Positions 21,717 through 32,983 of a stretch of 64,000 nucleotides of DNA are shown piece by piece. The DNA lies in assembly GCA_009733775.1 (NCBI GenBank), contig WOGZ01000035.1:1-64000 (forward strand). The letters run 5' to 3'. How positions within the stretch are numbered: the stretch's first letter is position 1; every line of letters starts with the position of its first letter. Both the position numbers and the translations under genes were made by a program. The notes beneath the pieces were generated by a model. That model did not search any database. It was not told the origin of the DNA and worked only from the letters and a program-made list of their open reading frames with translations. The DNA is from Alectoria sarmentosa. Taxonomy: Eukaryota > Ascomycota > Lecanoromycetes > Lecanorales > Parmeliaceae.

Positions 21717-24445
21717 TTAATCGATATGAGCAGAGCTTATGGCATTTGCAAACATCTTTTTACATCGAACCCGAGCCCCCAGCTTCGCACACAGCAGAAA
21801 AGCCCCACTCAATTTCCGATGCAAACTATACGTCTCCTCCGGTGGTGGCGCCAGCCTTTCTCTCACCATCACGGGGATGAATGCCCTCACCCTATCCGTG
21901 ATCGTTTGATTTCGGAAATCATAGACCTCTACCGCATCCTCAGCAAACGGTTCCGCCAGTGTCAGTACAGAATCGACATGCGCATTGAGCATAGCTTGAC
22001 TCTCGTGCCCAGTCAAGTACCCCAATTGAATGCTCAAGTCGCGGACAGCAGCGCGATCAGAGCGAGAGGCTGCGAGCAGGGTGCGGATATAAGGCTCCAT
22101 GAAATGGTCAGGGAAATCTCGGCTGGCCCCGAAATCGAGGAGCTCGAGTTTGTTAGTTGAGGCATTGTAGAGGAAATTCGTCCAGTTGGGATCGGTCTGC
22201 ATGAACTTGAATTCCGTGATCTCGCGCAGGCAGAGACGTAGTATGTGGGTACCGATCCAGTCTCGTTGCTCTTGGGTAAAGGTTTGGACTTTGGTGACGC
22301 CGGTGCCGTGGAGGTATTCTGCGGTTAGGACTTGTGGGCCAGAGGCTTCGGGTATAATAATTGGTACGTGGAAGATGTCTTTCTCATCAGCGAGAAGAGC
22401 GCGGAAGCGTTGGCCCATCTCGGCTTCGCGAACGTAATCGCATTCCCAGCCTAGTTCGATTCGAGCGTTCGCAATCGTCTTGTCCAGAAAGAGGCCTTTG
22501 GGGAGAAGGCGGGAGGCCGTGAGAAGCATGGAGAGATTGGAGAGGTCGCTATCGATGGAGTCGGCGACGCCTGGGTATTGGACCTTCACGGCGACACGCT
22601 GGCCCGAAGACTTCAGAGTAGCGCTGTGGACTTGGCCAATAGATGCCGCTGCTATAGGTTTCTCGTCGAAAGAGGAGAAGAGATCGCGCCAATCTGCGCC
22701 GAGGTTACTCGTGAGAACTTTGTCACGTTGAGAAGAGGGCATGTAGTCAGCACTATCTTGGACTCGTTGCAAAACTTCGCTGATCGGTCCCGGCAGCATT
22801 TTCGAATCTTTCGCGAGCATAAGCGATTGTCAGTAAGTAGTACGTGATGACCGACCTTGAAAGCTCACTATCTGGCCCAATTTCAGAGCTGCACCTCGCA
22901 TCCTGGATAGCTTGGCCACGAGTCTTTCCATATTGCTAGCGCTGAGCATCAAAGACCCACCAGGATCACCGCTGCCTCCAGTAGCACGACGAAGGCTTTC
23001 TCCAACTACCCCGAATGCCATAGACGTGGCTAAACTTCCGTACTGCCAAAATCTGCCAAACCGAGAAGATGGCACTCGAGACTCTTGCATTTCGTATGGA
23101 GCTTTTGTTGGACCTGCTTCTAGGCTTTGCTGGAGCTACGAGAACGCTGTCAGTCAATCAGCATCAAAGCCATAAATATGTCTCGTATGAAACTTACCTG
23201 AATTGGATCAGCAGACATGTCTTCCGCATCTTTGGCCATGTCTGCGGCTAGGCCGTACATATCCTCACTGCCCTTAGCTTGAGAAGGCTTCGAATTTTTG
23301 ATCCCAATTCGCGGATTTTGAGCTCCGTCTTGACTCTCCTGTCCTGATGTCCGAATGCTGGATGAAACTTTGTCCTTCTCCTGTGCGGCCTTAGTCTGCT
23401 TCACAGGTGTCTCTTGAGCTCCAAACATCTCCAATCCTTTGGAAGGCTTGCTCGGCTTGCTCGGCTTGGGCTGACCCCCCAACATCCTACCTACCCTTGG
23501 ACTGTGAAATAGCTCGGTGTACGCTTCGTTGGAAGATTGCTCTTGCTCTGGAATAGCTTGTGCTCGCGGGAAAAGTTCTTCTTCAATCTTTGAGGATGAA
23601 GAGTAGAAAACATCTTGGTTTGATTGAGCATCAGGGACGTGTCCATTGCCTTCTTGGGCGTCTTCCGTTATTTTCGGTACTTTGACACACGGTTGAGCTG
23701 AGAGTACTTGTCCATGTGACGGCGAAGGCGTGGAGAAGAGGTCCCGATCTTGAATTGCCTTCATGCCTAGCTCCTCGAAGTCTGCTGTAGGTGGAAGCTC
23801 GGCAACCTGAGAAGGGATCTGCTTTTCTGCCCGGCGTTGTAACCTTTCAGCTTTCTCAGCGATCGCAGGTTCGGTTCCCATTTCTGAGTTTGGAATACTC
23901 GTCCTGCCAGATGAAGTGGGCTGTGGGCCCTTGTCTATCTCCTTTCTTCCATCAGCCAACGCTTTCACGGGTCGTCTTTGCAGTAAGTCCGAGTATGACT
24001 CCCTGTCTCGCTTTGGCACTTCAGAAAAATCTGCTGGAGGAATTGATCCATCGGGTAGCGGGTATCTTTTCGCCTTTTCTTGCTTCACATCTAGATTACC
24101 ATCTGGTGGGGGATCCGTAGGATTATTTCTGTGCGACTTTTCGTAGACATGATCCTGGGAAAGACCTTCCTTCTTCTCTAAGCCTTCAGCTGTTGCAGAA
24201 GCTCTTGTGGATTGCGAAGCCCGTGTAGAATAATCGGGTGCTGTTCCATTGAAACGTTCTGTCAAATCCAAGGCCGCTTTCACCGTGAGGGCGACTCGGT
24301 CAGTCTGCGACTTGACAGTTTTAACAAGAGAGGATGTCTTGCTGAAAGCGTCCAAGCGATCTTGGCGGAGGGCGACATGCTTTGCAGCAACGCCTCGGGA
24401 AGCCTTGAATATGGCTGCTACATCAAGAAGGCGTCTTCCTGTCAT
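21717..24445 (-). CDS. coq8: Coq8/ADCK3-family atypical kinase (ABC1)
   Basis: Three exons: 23198-24445, 22856-23135 and 21717-22807, 872 aa. Coq8 is a mitochondrial UbiB-family ATPase/kinase that supports the coenzyme Q biosynthetic complex. Signature elements: the KxGQ helix ([12 protein letters not shown]), the alanine-rich loop replacing a P-loop ([11 protein letters not shown]), the VAIK-type lysine (VAVKVQYPG), DPNWTNFLY and LLDFGASR (DFG). The start [17 protein letters not shown] was taken over an ATG eight codons upstream because homologues begin there. About 400 residues of low-complexity linker (PSKPSKPSK, many Ser/Gln) precede the kinase core. Introns are 62 and 48 nt. Confidence 0.94.
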
Positions 24446-25025
24446 GGCGGAGCGTTTGCAACATAGCACTGGTAAGGTTTCGACAGAAGTGTCATAATCA
24501 TGAAAATGTGCAATTTATGATGTTTGATCACTGTGACTGTCTGAGTGTCTCTACAGAGTACAGTACTCGTAATAACGGCCGAGACGGCGAAGGTGAAGGC
24601 AGTGGTCAAAAGTGCAGCTTTGCCGAGGAAGCATAAACTTGAAAAAGTCTACACAAATAAACTGATGAAAAGGCAAGCGGAGCCGGGCCTACTATCTACC
24701 GATGTATTGTGGTATTGGACTAGTGGTACTGTACACTTGAAGTACGAGTATGTCTTATAAACACCGAGGCACTTCTCATCAACCATGTTCAGCCTTCAAC
24801 GTATCAACATCTTTGTCTGTCAGCACTACAAGTCACAGTCAACAACAGCTGTTCCGTGATAGATACTTTCTTGGACGACTACTGTCAACCATCTCATCTC
24901 CATGTTGCCGTCTAAACTCCCTGCTTCCTTGCCTACTCGCCATTGTCATTGCAATTGCCATTGCCTTTGAACTCACGCTCCAAGTTTCACTACTGGGAGA
25001 ACGAGCTGGCTACCTCTCTTCATCC
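24446..25025. promoter_or_regulatory. Divergent Coq8 / Mid1 spacer
   Basis: A 580-bp spacer between head-to-head starts. The Mid1 frame stays open back to an ATG at 24750, so part of it may be coding or leader. AGTACAGTACTCG lies near 24556. Confidence 0.5.
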
Positions 25026-26923
25026 ATGCGACTACCTAGGAGCACCTATCTTCCGCAACCAACAGCGCCCTCGCTGCTTGCCTCTCTTCCTCTTCTTCTC
25101 ACCTTTACAGCCTCTTGGTTCATCCAACATGCCTTTACAGCACCCGAGGACCCGGTGACACATGAGGATCACAACCACCCACGATTAAACGGTGCCCTTG
25201 AGGTTGACGTAGGACACGATCTGGAAAGATATGAGCCAGAATTCGCTGGCGCTGATCGAAGCATTATCGGCAGAGCTGGAGAAGTCATTCCAGCCTTAGG
25301 AAACAATGCTCCAGGCAACTTGAATATCAATCAAAACGCTAGCCAATACTGGACATTTCCCAAAAGTACGTTACTTGGACCCCACTCGCCTCAAACACCT
25401 GGCTTTCCATCATACTTCGAGGAACAGAACGTCCCTATCACTCCAGACGCCCAGGGCGAAAAAGAACTGTACATAAGTCTCACCGCTTGCCAGCAGCCGA
25501 CCGCCAAAGACTCTAATCCAAACGGTGCCCCGGATCAGTTGCAGCTCTACGTTTCAACATCATCGAATAACCAACAGCCTAATGGGAATGATCATGATCA
25601 TGCCGTACGAGTTGACGGGGGCTTTGGCTGGCTGAACATATCCGTCAAGGATGATGTTTATTTTGGGGTCTACGCTCCTGCAAACGATGGCTATGACGGT
25701 GTCTACAACTACCAGCTAACGGCATCTATTGATGGGTTTTATGCTTCTTCATTCAGTGACCCTATTACTTCTTTCATTGATAGCGACACCAACTCCGCGC
25801 TCCTCTATACGAGGAACATGACCAGTACCACGAATTCCTCAAACTCAACGTTTCAGCAATGGATGAATAGACCACCAGTGTTTAGCTTATTCGTGCAGAA
25901 TCAGGACAACCCTTCCATACTGGGACTGCAGAATTCTGTATGTGGATTGAAGAACCTGGCACAGATCCAAGGTCTCCCAGATATCGAAAATGTCATGACA
26001 GCAGCTGGTGATGGCCTACCAAAACAACAATTCCACGTGATGAGTCTCAACGGGAGCTCGACATACTACGCCATAACAGCCATCGTCGGCAACTCCACAG
26101 ATGAGGGACCTGGCGTCGTGGGTGGTGGAGGCACAGTGTGGAATTCGGCAAATATCACCACCAAGTCTTGTTAGTCCTTTGGCATTCACCTACCCCAACC
26201 ACTGAATCTAACAGCGTTGTCGCAGTCGACAATTGCGCCCTTCTCTTCAACCTTCCATTTTGCACCTCCGTTGCTTACGCTGCTCCGGCTAATCCTCGAA
26301 CCTTCAATACAACGGACCTTCTCGCCCAAAAGTATGACCAATACGCCTATAGTCTCTATCAGAACTTTACAAACTCACTCCAACAAATTCCGTGCAACAC
26401 CACTTCCTCGGCTAAGTATTCACTCGCCAGGACTTGCGACGACTGCGACGCCGCTTACAGACAGTGGCTTTGCGCGGTCACTATACCCAGATGCGAGGAT
26501 ATCTCGAACCCATCTCCGTACTTGCAGCCTAGGGCAGTGAATTATCCATTCATCAATCCATCCTACGCAGTTGGGAATGATGGGGATTTGGCATTCAGCA
26601 GCACTAACCGCAGTAGGATTTACTTCAACAGCAGTCGTAATCCTATGATTGATGCAGTAATCCAACCTGGTCCGTATAAGGAGCTACTGCCATGCAAAGA
26701 CATATGTTATGATCTTATCCGGAGCTGTCCCGCTGCTTTGCAATTCGCATGTCCCTTAGACGGGCACGGCTTGAATTACAGTTATGGAAGTCCTCATCCT
26801 GGAAGGGAGCTTAGGTGTAACAGCCCACGGACGGGCATCAGTGGAGCCACTGGCCTAAGGGTGACGGGAGTTGTGGCGTTGCATGTGGCTTTGACTGCGG
26901 CATTCATGGCTTCGATGTTATGA
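25026..26923 (+). CDS. mid1: Stretch-activated Ca2+ channel component Mid1
   Basis: Two exons, 25026-26169 and 26226-26923, 613 aa. Mid1 is the glycosylated partner of Cch1 in the plasma-membrane high-affinity calcium influx system. An N-terminal hydrophobic segment (SLLASLPLLLTFTASWFI) is followed by a large extracellular region with about 20 N-x-S/T sequons, and then the cysteine-rich domain (DNCALLFNLPFC, CDDCDAAYRQWLC, LPCKDICYDLIRSCPAALQF). A hydrophobic tail (VTGVVALHVALTAAFMASML) could be a GPI signal or membrane anchor. The start at 25026 gives the usual N terminus. An in-frame ATG at 24750 would add 92 residues with another hydrophobic stretch. Confidence 0.92.
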
Positions 26924-27804
26924 AATGGGTGTAGGATCTGGTCTGCAGGACATCCACTTTTGACAGGGACTACGAATTCGGCAGCGGTTCGAGCTGTGAA
27001 TTGGGAGAACATGGTGCAAGTAGCAAGATGGGCATTATCAGACCAGCAAGAATCTGCTCCGACATGGTTCCATTTCTCGACAGAAAGCTCCGAATATTCC
27101 AGATATGCTGGAGCTGGAGCCGGAGCCGGAGCTGGAGCCGGAGCCGGAGCTGGAGCCGGAGCTGGAGCTGCTATGTGTTGGACTAGCATGCTGAAGATTG
27201 TCTGCCCTCGGCTATGTCTAGCTCAAGGTGCCTGGGGACTCTACTTTAATCAAAGCGACCGTTCAGGGCAATTCCTCACCCGGAGGGTTTCAATTTAGAG
27301 ACACTTAGAGTTCATGCCACCCCAGTTGCCGCCCTTCGTCTGGGCCCTTCTCCAGGTCGCTCATGACTTTACCTTGCCTCTTCGCTTTATGACCATGACT
27401 CGCAATATGCATAGGCTACAATGAACTATGGTCTTTATGTTCTCAACCATGAGAGAAGCTGTCGCCTGAGACGGTCGCAATTGATAGGTTGAAAAATAAA
27501 AGTCAACCCGTCGGGCCCTCCAATCCCAGGCGCGAAATCGAGTTGAGAGAGTTGTGGCACGAAATGTGGAAAGGCAAAGGCAAGCAGGAAGGTCATCGAC
27601 CGTCATTCCAGCCCATAGTGCCTCTGTCATACTCCTGTACATGAGACTTCCGTCGCTGCCGGATTGGCTGGCTGAAAGAGCGTGTTGACCGTTAAACTCT
27701 TCTCCACCGCTGTTTAGGCCGCCTGCCTTGTGCTTTCGACACTGATACTGTCCAGCTCCTTTCATCTGCTTTGTCTTCCACCGGCCTTGCTATCCTGTTG
27801 AACC
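26924..27804. other. Spacer with GGAGCY hexanucleotide minisatellite
   Basis: No gene supported. An imperfect (GGAGCT/GGAGCC) array runs at about 27109-27170. The reading frames through it (Ala-Gly or Ala-Pro repeats) are by-products of the repeat. Confidence 0.65.
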
Positions 27805-29222
27805 ATGTCTGCTCCATTACCTCCAAATGAAAGTCGTGGATCCGATCTAATCACTACAAACTGGATCTCTGTGTCGGTTGCATCATTACTCGCTTTCCCA
27901 CGTATATACTCTCGAGCATTTTTCCGTAAAGTTGCAGGCTGGGATGACTGGACGATCGTGATAGCCTTGGTATCCGGATCAAAGCAGGCCCTCCAGGATA
28001 GTAGCCCGCTAATGACATGCGCCAGGGCTTTGCTATTGCCCAGAGTATCCTTATTATATTTCAGGTGGACAATTAAATGGGCTAGGAAGACACATCGAAT
28101 ACTTACAGCCTAACCAAATCAGCAACGTCCTTTTCATTACTACAATCCTTGAGGTTCTTCACACCATTGGGACAGCTCTCGTTAGAGTCTCAGTGTGTCT
28201 TTTCGTTCTACGTCTCGTACCTACCACACACCGTGAAGTCTACCAGTACACATACTTTCCAATTGCATTTTTTGCCGTCATTACCGCCGCCACCTTGTTG
28301 CTCATCCTGCTCGCATGTATCCCTATTCAGGGTACGCGGGATAGGGAAATCAAGGCGCGTTGCATCGCACGTTCGGATCTGAGTATCATCGCCAAGACAC
28401 AGTGAATGCATGTGCACTTTTCGGAGCAAGTTTTTCCCAATCTACACCATGTTTGAGACGCGAGACATGTTTCGAGAGCAAAAAACTGAGGTTACTCGTG
28501 AGAACTGTGCCACAGCGTAAGTTTTCTGCCTCAGAGAGACTGTGCTGACCCCGAAGTGTGCAGGGGTGGCATGTGACTCCATGTCGTGAATTGTGGATCA
28601 ACACTGACGTGGATTCAGGCATTGCTGCGTTGATGGACTTTCTTTGCGTCGGCCTGCCCATCTTCTTTCTCCGGAATTTACAGGCGAACATCGGCCGGAA
28701 GATATGTCTCTTGGTTTTGCTAGGACTTGGCCTCTTGTGAGATGCAACGAGACCCCGTCAGAACTCCAAGACTGACATTCTGACAGCACTGCGGCATGTG
28801 CTATTCTCAGAACCTGTACCATCTCTTTCGCAAACCAGGACTCTACCTGTAAACATTGCGCCTTATCCAAACCCAAACAAAATGCCATCCCGATATTAAC
28901 GCGTTTCTTAGGGCACAGCGCACCTGTGGCGTTTTTTGCCTGCCTCGAACAGAATATCGGCATCATCGTCGCCTCCGTCCCCGCCCTGCATCAACTCTAC
29001 ACCATCATCCCTCAAAAAGTCTTCCGTGACTCTGGCAAAAGCTACCCCCACCTTTGCTCCCTGAACCTTCACATCTCATCCGGCTGCACAGACACGAGCA
29101 ATGGATCGCACAACGAGAGAATATGGCTCGGTAGTCGAGGCAGTCAGAGTATGCGGATGATGTCGAATGCGGATGGATCTTCGTCGGGCTCGGCGGGCCC
29201 GGTAACCCAGGTTGGGTTATGA
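27805..29222 (+). CDS. Seven-helix rhodopsin-fold integral membrane protein
   Basis: Model: 27805-28000, 28065-28401, 28564-28565, 28619-28736, 28787-28848 and 28912-29222, 341 aa. It belongs to the fungal plasma-membrane family related to the Pth11 membrane region; ligand and signalling role are unknown. Family features: ITTNWISVSVASLLAFPRIY (TM1), WDDWTIVIAL, GLGRHIEYL, ALVRVSVCLFVLRLVP, LILLACIPIQGTRDREIKAR, MDFLCVGLPIFFLRNLQ, CAILRTCTISFANQDSTW and EQNIGIIVASVPALHQLY. The DSTW joint is created by splicing. The model needs a 2-nt exon (28564-28565) between an introner-like intron and a 53-nt intron; without it a stop or frameshift appears. If that exon is wrong the gene is broken there. 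The tail is Ser/Gly-rich. Confidence 0.72.
28402..28563 (+). repeat. Introner-like intron C (rhodopsin-fold gene)
   Basis: A 162-nt intron, 5' GTGAATGCATG, with central GAGACATGTTTCGAGAGCA resembling introns A and B, and 3' GTGCTGACCCCGAAGTGTG then CAG, matching intron I. Confidence 0.65.
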
Positions 29223-29907
29223 TAGTCCAACCTTGGATGTCAGTCCCAAGTTGGAGCACGCTACTACACGGGATGAGGAGTCTTCCTATGTAGGGTGATG
29301 ATGAGGTTGGTGCAGGCGGTACAGAGACAAACTGGAAGTGAGCGTGGAGGGGAGGCGTCAGTGATTGGGAATTCCTTAATTCGAGGCCAATTATATCATG
29401 AATACACGCTTCTGTGCCAACGTTCACTGCTCTTCACTTTGCACTTTCTTTTCGGTCTCCTATCGATACACTCTGACCCAACTCGTGCGAGGGCGTTTCA
29501 TTAGCCCTTTTTCTTCCTTGCTCTTGCCTTTTGACCTTTGTGATCCGCAATCACAATGGACACTTCTCCCTAAGAATTCGTCGCTGGAGATTCTCGAGCG
29601 CTACAAGTCGTCCATAATCATGACGCAAGTTTGGTCAGTGTAATCGATTACTAGTCTTATAGACTGGGCAGATGGCGATAATCTTGACCGGTACGGTCAA
29701 GGGACACGATAGGATGGGTTGCAGGAAAGCGAAGATGGAGCTAGTAATGTTTGAAGGTTTTTCGAACTCCTCCAGCCGCAAGGGCATACAGAATCACATT
29801 GAGAGTCGTATGTTCTTGCACGTTGGTATTTGTCCTTTAATGGAAGATGAATAGGGTTACCCTGCTCGCTTGCTCAGGGAACCAGGCCAAAGTCGGCATA
29901 GCATCAA
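29223..29907. other. Convergent 3' spacer
   Basis: No gene supported between the rhodopsin-fold gene and GABA transaminase. ORFs here are short and lack family features. Confidence 0.5.
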
Positions 29908-31529
29908 TCATGTTGAAACTAGCTTTTCAGTCGCCTCAAGGAGGATATCCGCTGAAAAGAATTGAAATGTCAGCTTTTTATCTTTCCAAAATCACACAGC
30001 CCAGGACGATAGAGATTCAACCCACCATGATGCTTTTGGAAAACCAACATTGGCCTCAGCCTGACGGCCCTCTCTCCACTGCCTCCGATGTTGACACCCA
30101 ATCCCTTTGCCCTGTTCAAGAAATTCTCCCTCCTAGGGCTGTCCCACGCAATGAATGTGCCCTGACCCTTCCCACGCAAATTCTGGATCTCGTTGGGATA
30201 GCGCTCCGCCAGTCTCTCAAGTCCCAAATAGAGGTACCCGCCAACTTGGGCTGTTGATTCAACCAGATTGAGTCTTTCGATTTCCTTAATGATGGCTCTG
30301 AAGAGGATGGCTCGGGCTGGATCTCCCATCCAGGTATTGAATTGACGGTATGGTTTATTGGGTCGAAGCTCGGGGTTTGCAAAGTAGAAGCCAGCCGTTT
30401 GAGCTTTCTTCGAGAACGTGACCATATCAGGTGGATCGGCCATGTTCCAGTGGTCGTGGGCCCAGAACTTCCCTGTTGCACCAACACCAGTCTGTACCTC
30501 GTCAACGATGAACATGACGTCGTGTCGTTTTGTTATTTCGCGAAGGCCCTTGAAGAAAGCTGCAGAGGCGTGGTTGTCTCCGCCTTCGGATTGGACAGGC
30601 TCGACTACTACAGCTGCGACAGGATTGTGGAAGTTCTTGATCAGATCTTCGGTCTCAACGAGGCAACGTGCCTCTTCGGCTGCATTTTCACTTGCGTGCT
30701 CTGCGAGAGGGTATTTAAGCTGAGGAAATGACGCTTGAGGCCAATCAAACGCTGGGATGTCGAGCTTGTGAATTGGTTTGCTGCGAGTGGTAGAAAGACT
30801 TCCGAACAGGCGGCCGTGGAAGGCGGATGTGAAGGAAAGGATTGACAGGTGAGGAGAGCCGGGAGACTGGTTGTTCATGGCTGAAGAGATCTCATCGGCA
30901 GAGAATTCTACGTCGGCGCCACCACGTTCTTGACGGCGTTTCCACATGAACGCGGCCTTGTATGCAACCTCGTTGGCGTCGGAGCCTGCCATTGCTGTAA
31001 AGACCTGGTCAAGACCCTTCGGTGCAACTTTAAGAACGCCAGTCCTGAGGATGTCTGCCCAGTCGTGCTGGGGGAAATTGCCTAGGGCGGGGCGATTGAT
31101 GATTGCGCTGGCCATCTCGGGCGAAGTTGCGACGGCGAGCAATGTCGGATTACTATAGCCTACAGGTATCGAAGCGATCTGTGCATATACGTCGAGTAAA
31201 ACGTTGCCATCCAAATCCGCAATGTAATTTCCAAAGCTGTTCTGGTAATTGGCCATCATGTTCAGACTCCTAGTATCGAAGACCTTGTCTAAATCCCGAA
31301 TGGCCTTGTGGCTCTCGGGACCAGGGATTGCAGTACGCATGTGTGGTTTGAAGGGTTCGTCGGGAAAGAAAGGCTGCTCTGGGCCGGTCTGCTCTGCTAC
31401 CTGTGCAGTCGCCATGCTGGCTGCGGATTTGGTCGTTGTTGAGATGGGTCGTACAGTGGGGAGACGAATAAATGGCCGAAGACGAGAAAGAGGCCGGAGG
31501 CGAGAGGAAGCCCGAAGGAGAGAAGCCAT
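29908..31529 (-). CDS. gatA: 4-aminobutyrate aminotransferase (GABA transaminase)
   Basis: Two exons, 30026-31529 and 29908-29951, 515 aa. This PLP-dependent class-III aminotransferase converts GABA plus 2-oxoglutarate to succinate semialdehyde plus glutamate, the first step of GABA use. An Arg/Ser-rich, acid-poor N terminus (residues 1-38) looks like a mitochondrial targeting sequence. The core includes AMAGSDANEVAYKAAF, FTSAFHGRLFGSLSTT, EPVQSEGGDNHAS, FIVDEVQTGVGATGKFWAHD and the PLP lysine in MVTFSKKAQTAGFYF. A 74-nt intron separates the last 14 codons (ADILLEATEKLVST); reading through it gives a false C terminus. Confidence 0.95.
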
Positions 31530-31889
31530 GGCTTAGGCTATATCTGTCTGGAGAAGACAGAGAGGTGGTGTCGTGGTAGCCGGGCACTCTGGCCTGCGCC
31601 TGCTTTGTTTGATTAGACCACGACAGGGGATCAACTGCAGAAGGGTCAGGGAGACGGCTTGTTTTGATACGTTGTCTTGCGAGGCTTCTGGAATATTCAG
31701 TGCACTCTTGAATCAATTGACGTTTGTGGGTGAGAGAGACTGAGCCAAAGCCTCCACCACCTCTGAGGGGAATTCGGCGCTTGGCGCTTGGCGCTTGGCA
31801 ACGGCTTTGTCTTTCCACTACTTTAGCAGTCTACTTAGCACTTTAAGTACTGCACTAAGTACTTAGAGACTAGAACAGGTATATCCGTC

Positions 31890-32539
31890 GAGAGCCCCTA
31901 GGCGTAAACCCCCTGTCTATTAGGCGTATACCCTCAAGTCTGTTAGGCGTATACCCCCCCAGATCGAGTTAGCTGTTGCCAAGTCGCTAACCTGATCAGA
32001 TAAAGACCCCGCACGTAGCCGAAGTAGGGCCGGAGGGGTGGCTACACGAGCTATGCAGCATTCACGACGACGACGAGATAAAGGTGAAAGATCTACGGTT
32101 ACACGAGAGCGACAGCGAGATATTGCGACATCGGCATACATGAAAGACAACGAGACCATGTTCAATTCTTTTCAACTGTAAAAGGCTAGCTACTAAATAA
32201 CTGACAGGTAATACACATTTGAGTACGACAGGCGTATTTTTAATAACAATCAAAGAAGCTCATTAACCAATCAGATGCAGTCATAGAAGAATGATTGAAA
32301 GGCCTCATTATTCGACGATTTGAAACCGTTTGATGCCGTTATTCTATAAAGAGAGGCCTGAAAAGACTTGCCCTGCTATTGCATTGTTACTACTGATGAT
32401 CCCCGCGATTATCTCCGCCCGAGGCTTACCTGATGGGGTTAGCGAATTGACAACAGCTAACCCGATCTGGGGGGGTATACGCCTAACAGACATAAGGGTA
32501 TACGCCTAATAGACAGGGGGTTTACGCCTAGGGGCTCCC
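31890..32539. mobile_element. MITE with 109-bp terminal inverted repeats
   Basis: A 650-bp non-autonomous DNA transposon. Left TIR 31890-31998 and right TIR 32431-32539 are near-identical inverted copies, both containing GAGCCCCTAGGCGTAAACCC. Flanking 8-bp direct repeats TATCCGTC (31882-31889, 32540-32547) look like a target-site duplication. Each TIR holds three TAGGCGTA(A/T)ACCC units 22-23 bp apart. The interior encodes no transposase; its ORFs are short and featureless. Eight-bp duplication suggests hAT, long TIRs suggest a Mutator-like parent. It lies about 360 bp upstream of GABA transaminase and 445 bp past the Set2 stop. Confidence 0.88.
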
Positions 32540-32580
32540 TATCCGTCTCTCCGTCTCTCCGTCTCTCCGTCTCTCCGTCA
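32540..32580. repeat. TCTCCGTC tandem array abutting the MITE
   Basis: One TATCCGTC followed by four perfect TCTCCGTC units, directly adjoining the right end of the MITE and in register with its putative target-site duplication. Confidence 0.85.
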
Positions 32581-32983
32581 TCTTAGAGTAGCTAGCTTCA
32601 ACTTGTAGGTAGGGAGCTAGGTACCTTACCTACTTATTGCACCCGAGGACCGATTCGAAAATTCTTGTTGACCTATCATTCACTCTCTTCACTTTCCTCA
32701 CTTTCTTCACTTTCTTCACTTTCTTTTCATGTGACTGACTCTCCAACGGGATATCTCACATCCCAATAGTAAACAATTAATACAGACGCAACAGCAAGGC
32801 AATTGTAACATGTGCGAATCTGACCAAGGCTGGCTACGAGAGACGCCCCCTCATGCCTGCCCCGTCTCATGTCCTCGTCCTATCACCACTACTTGTATCG
32901 TACAACACGCCCTCGACATGTCCGGGAAGCTGTTCCCAGCCTTGCTCAAAGTCAATGTCCTTTTCAGCTGCGTTGGTAAACTC

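Noticed and set aside
27001..27189. ORFs encoding Ala-Gly, Ala-Pro or Trp-Ser repeats on both strands
   Set aside because: All arise from one GGAGCY hexanucleotide array; several frames are open at once only because the repeat lacks stops.
31920..32253. Short ORFs inside the MITE as a transposase
   Set aside because: No DDE-type motif, under 85 codons, and they begin or end in the inverted repeats.
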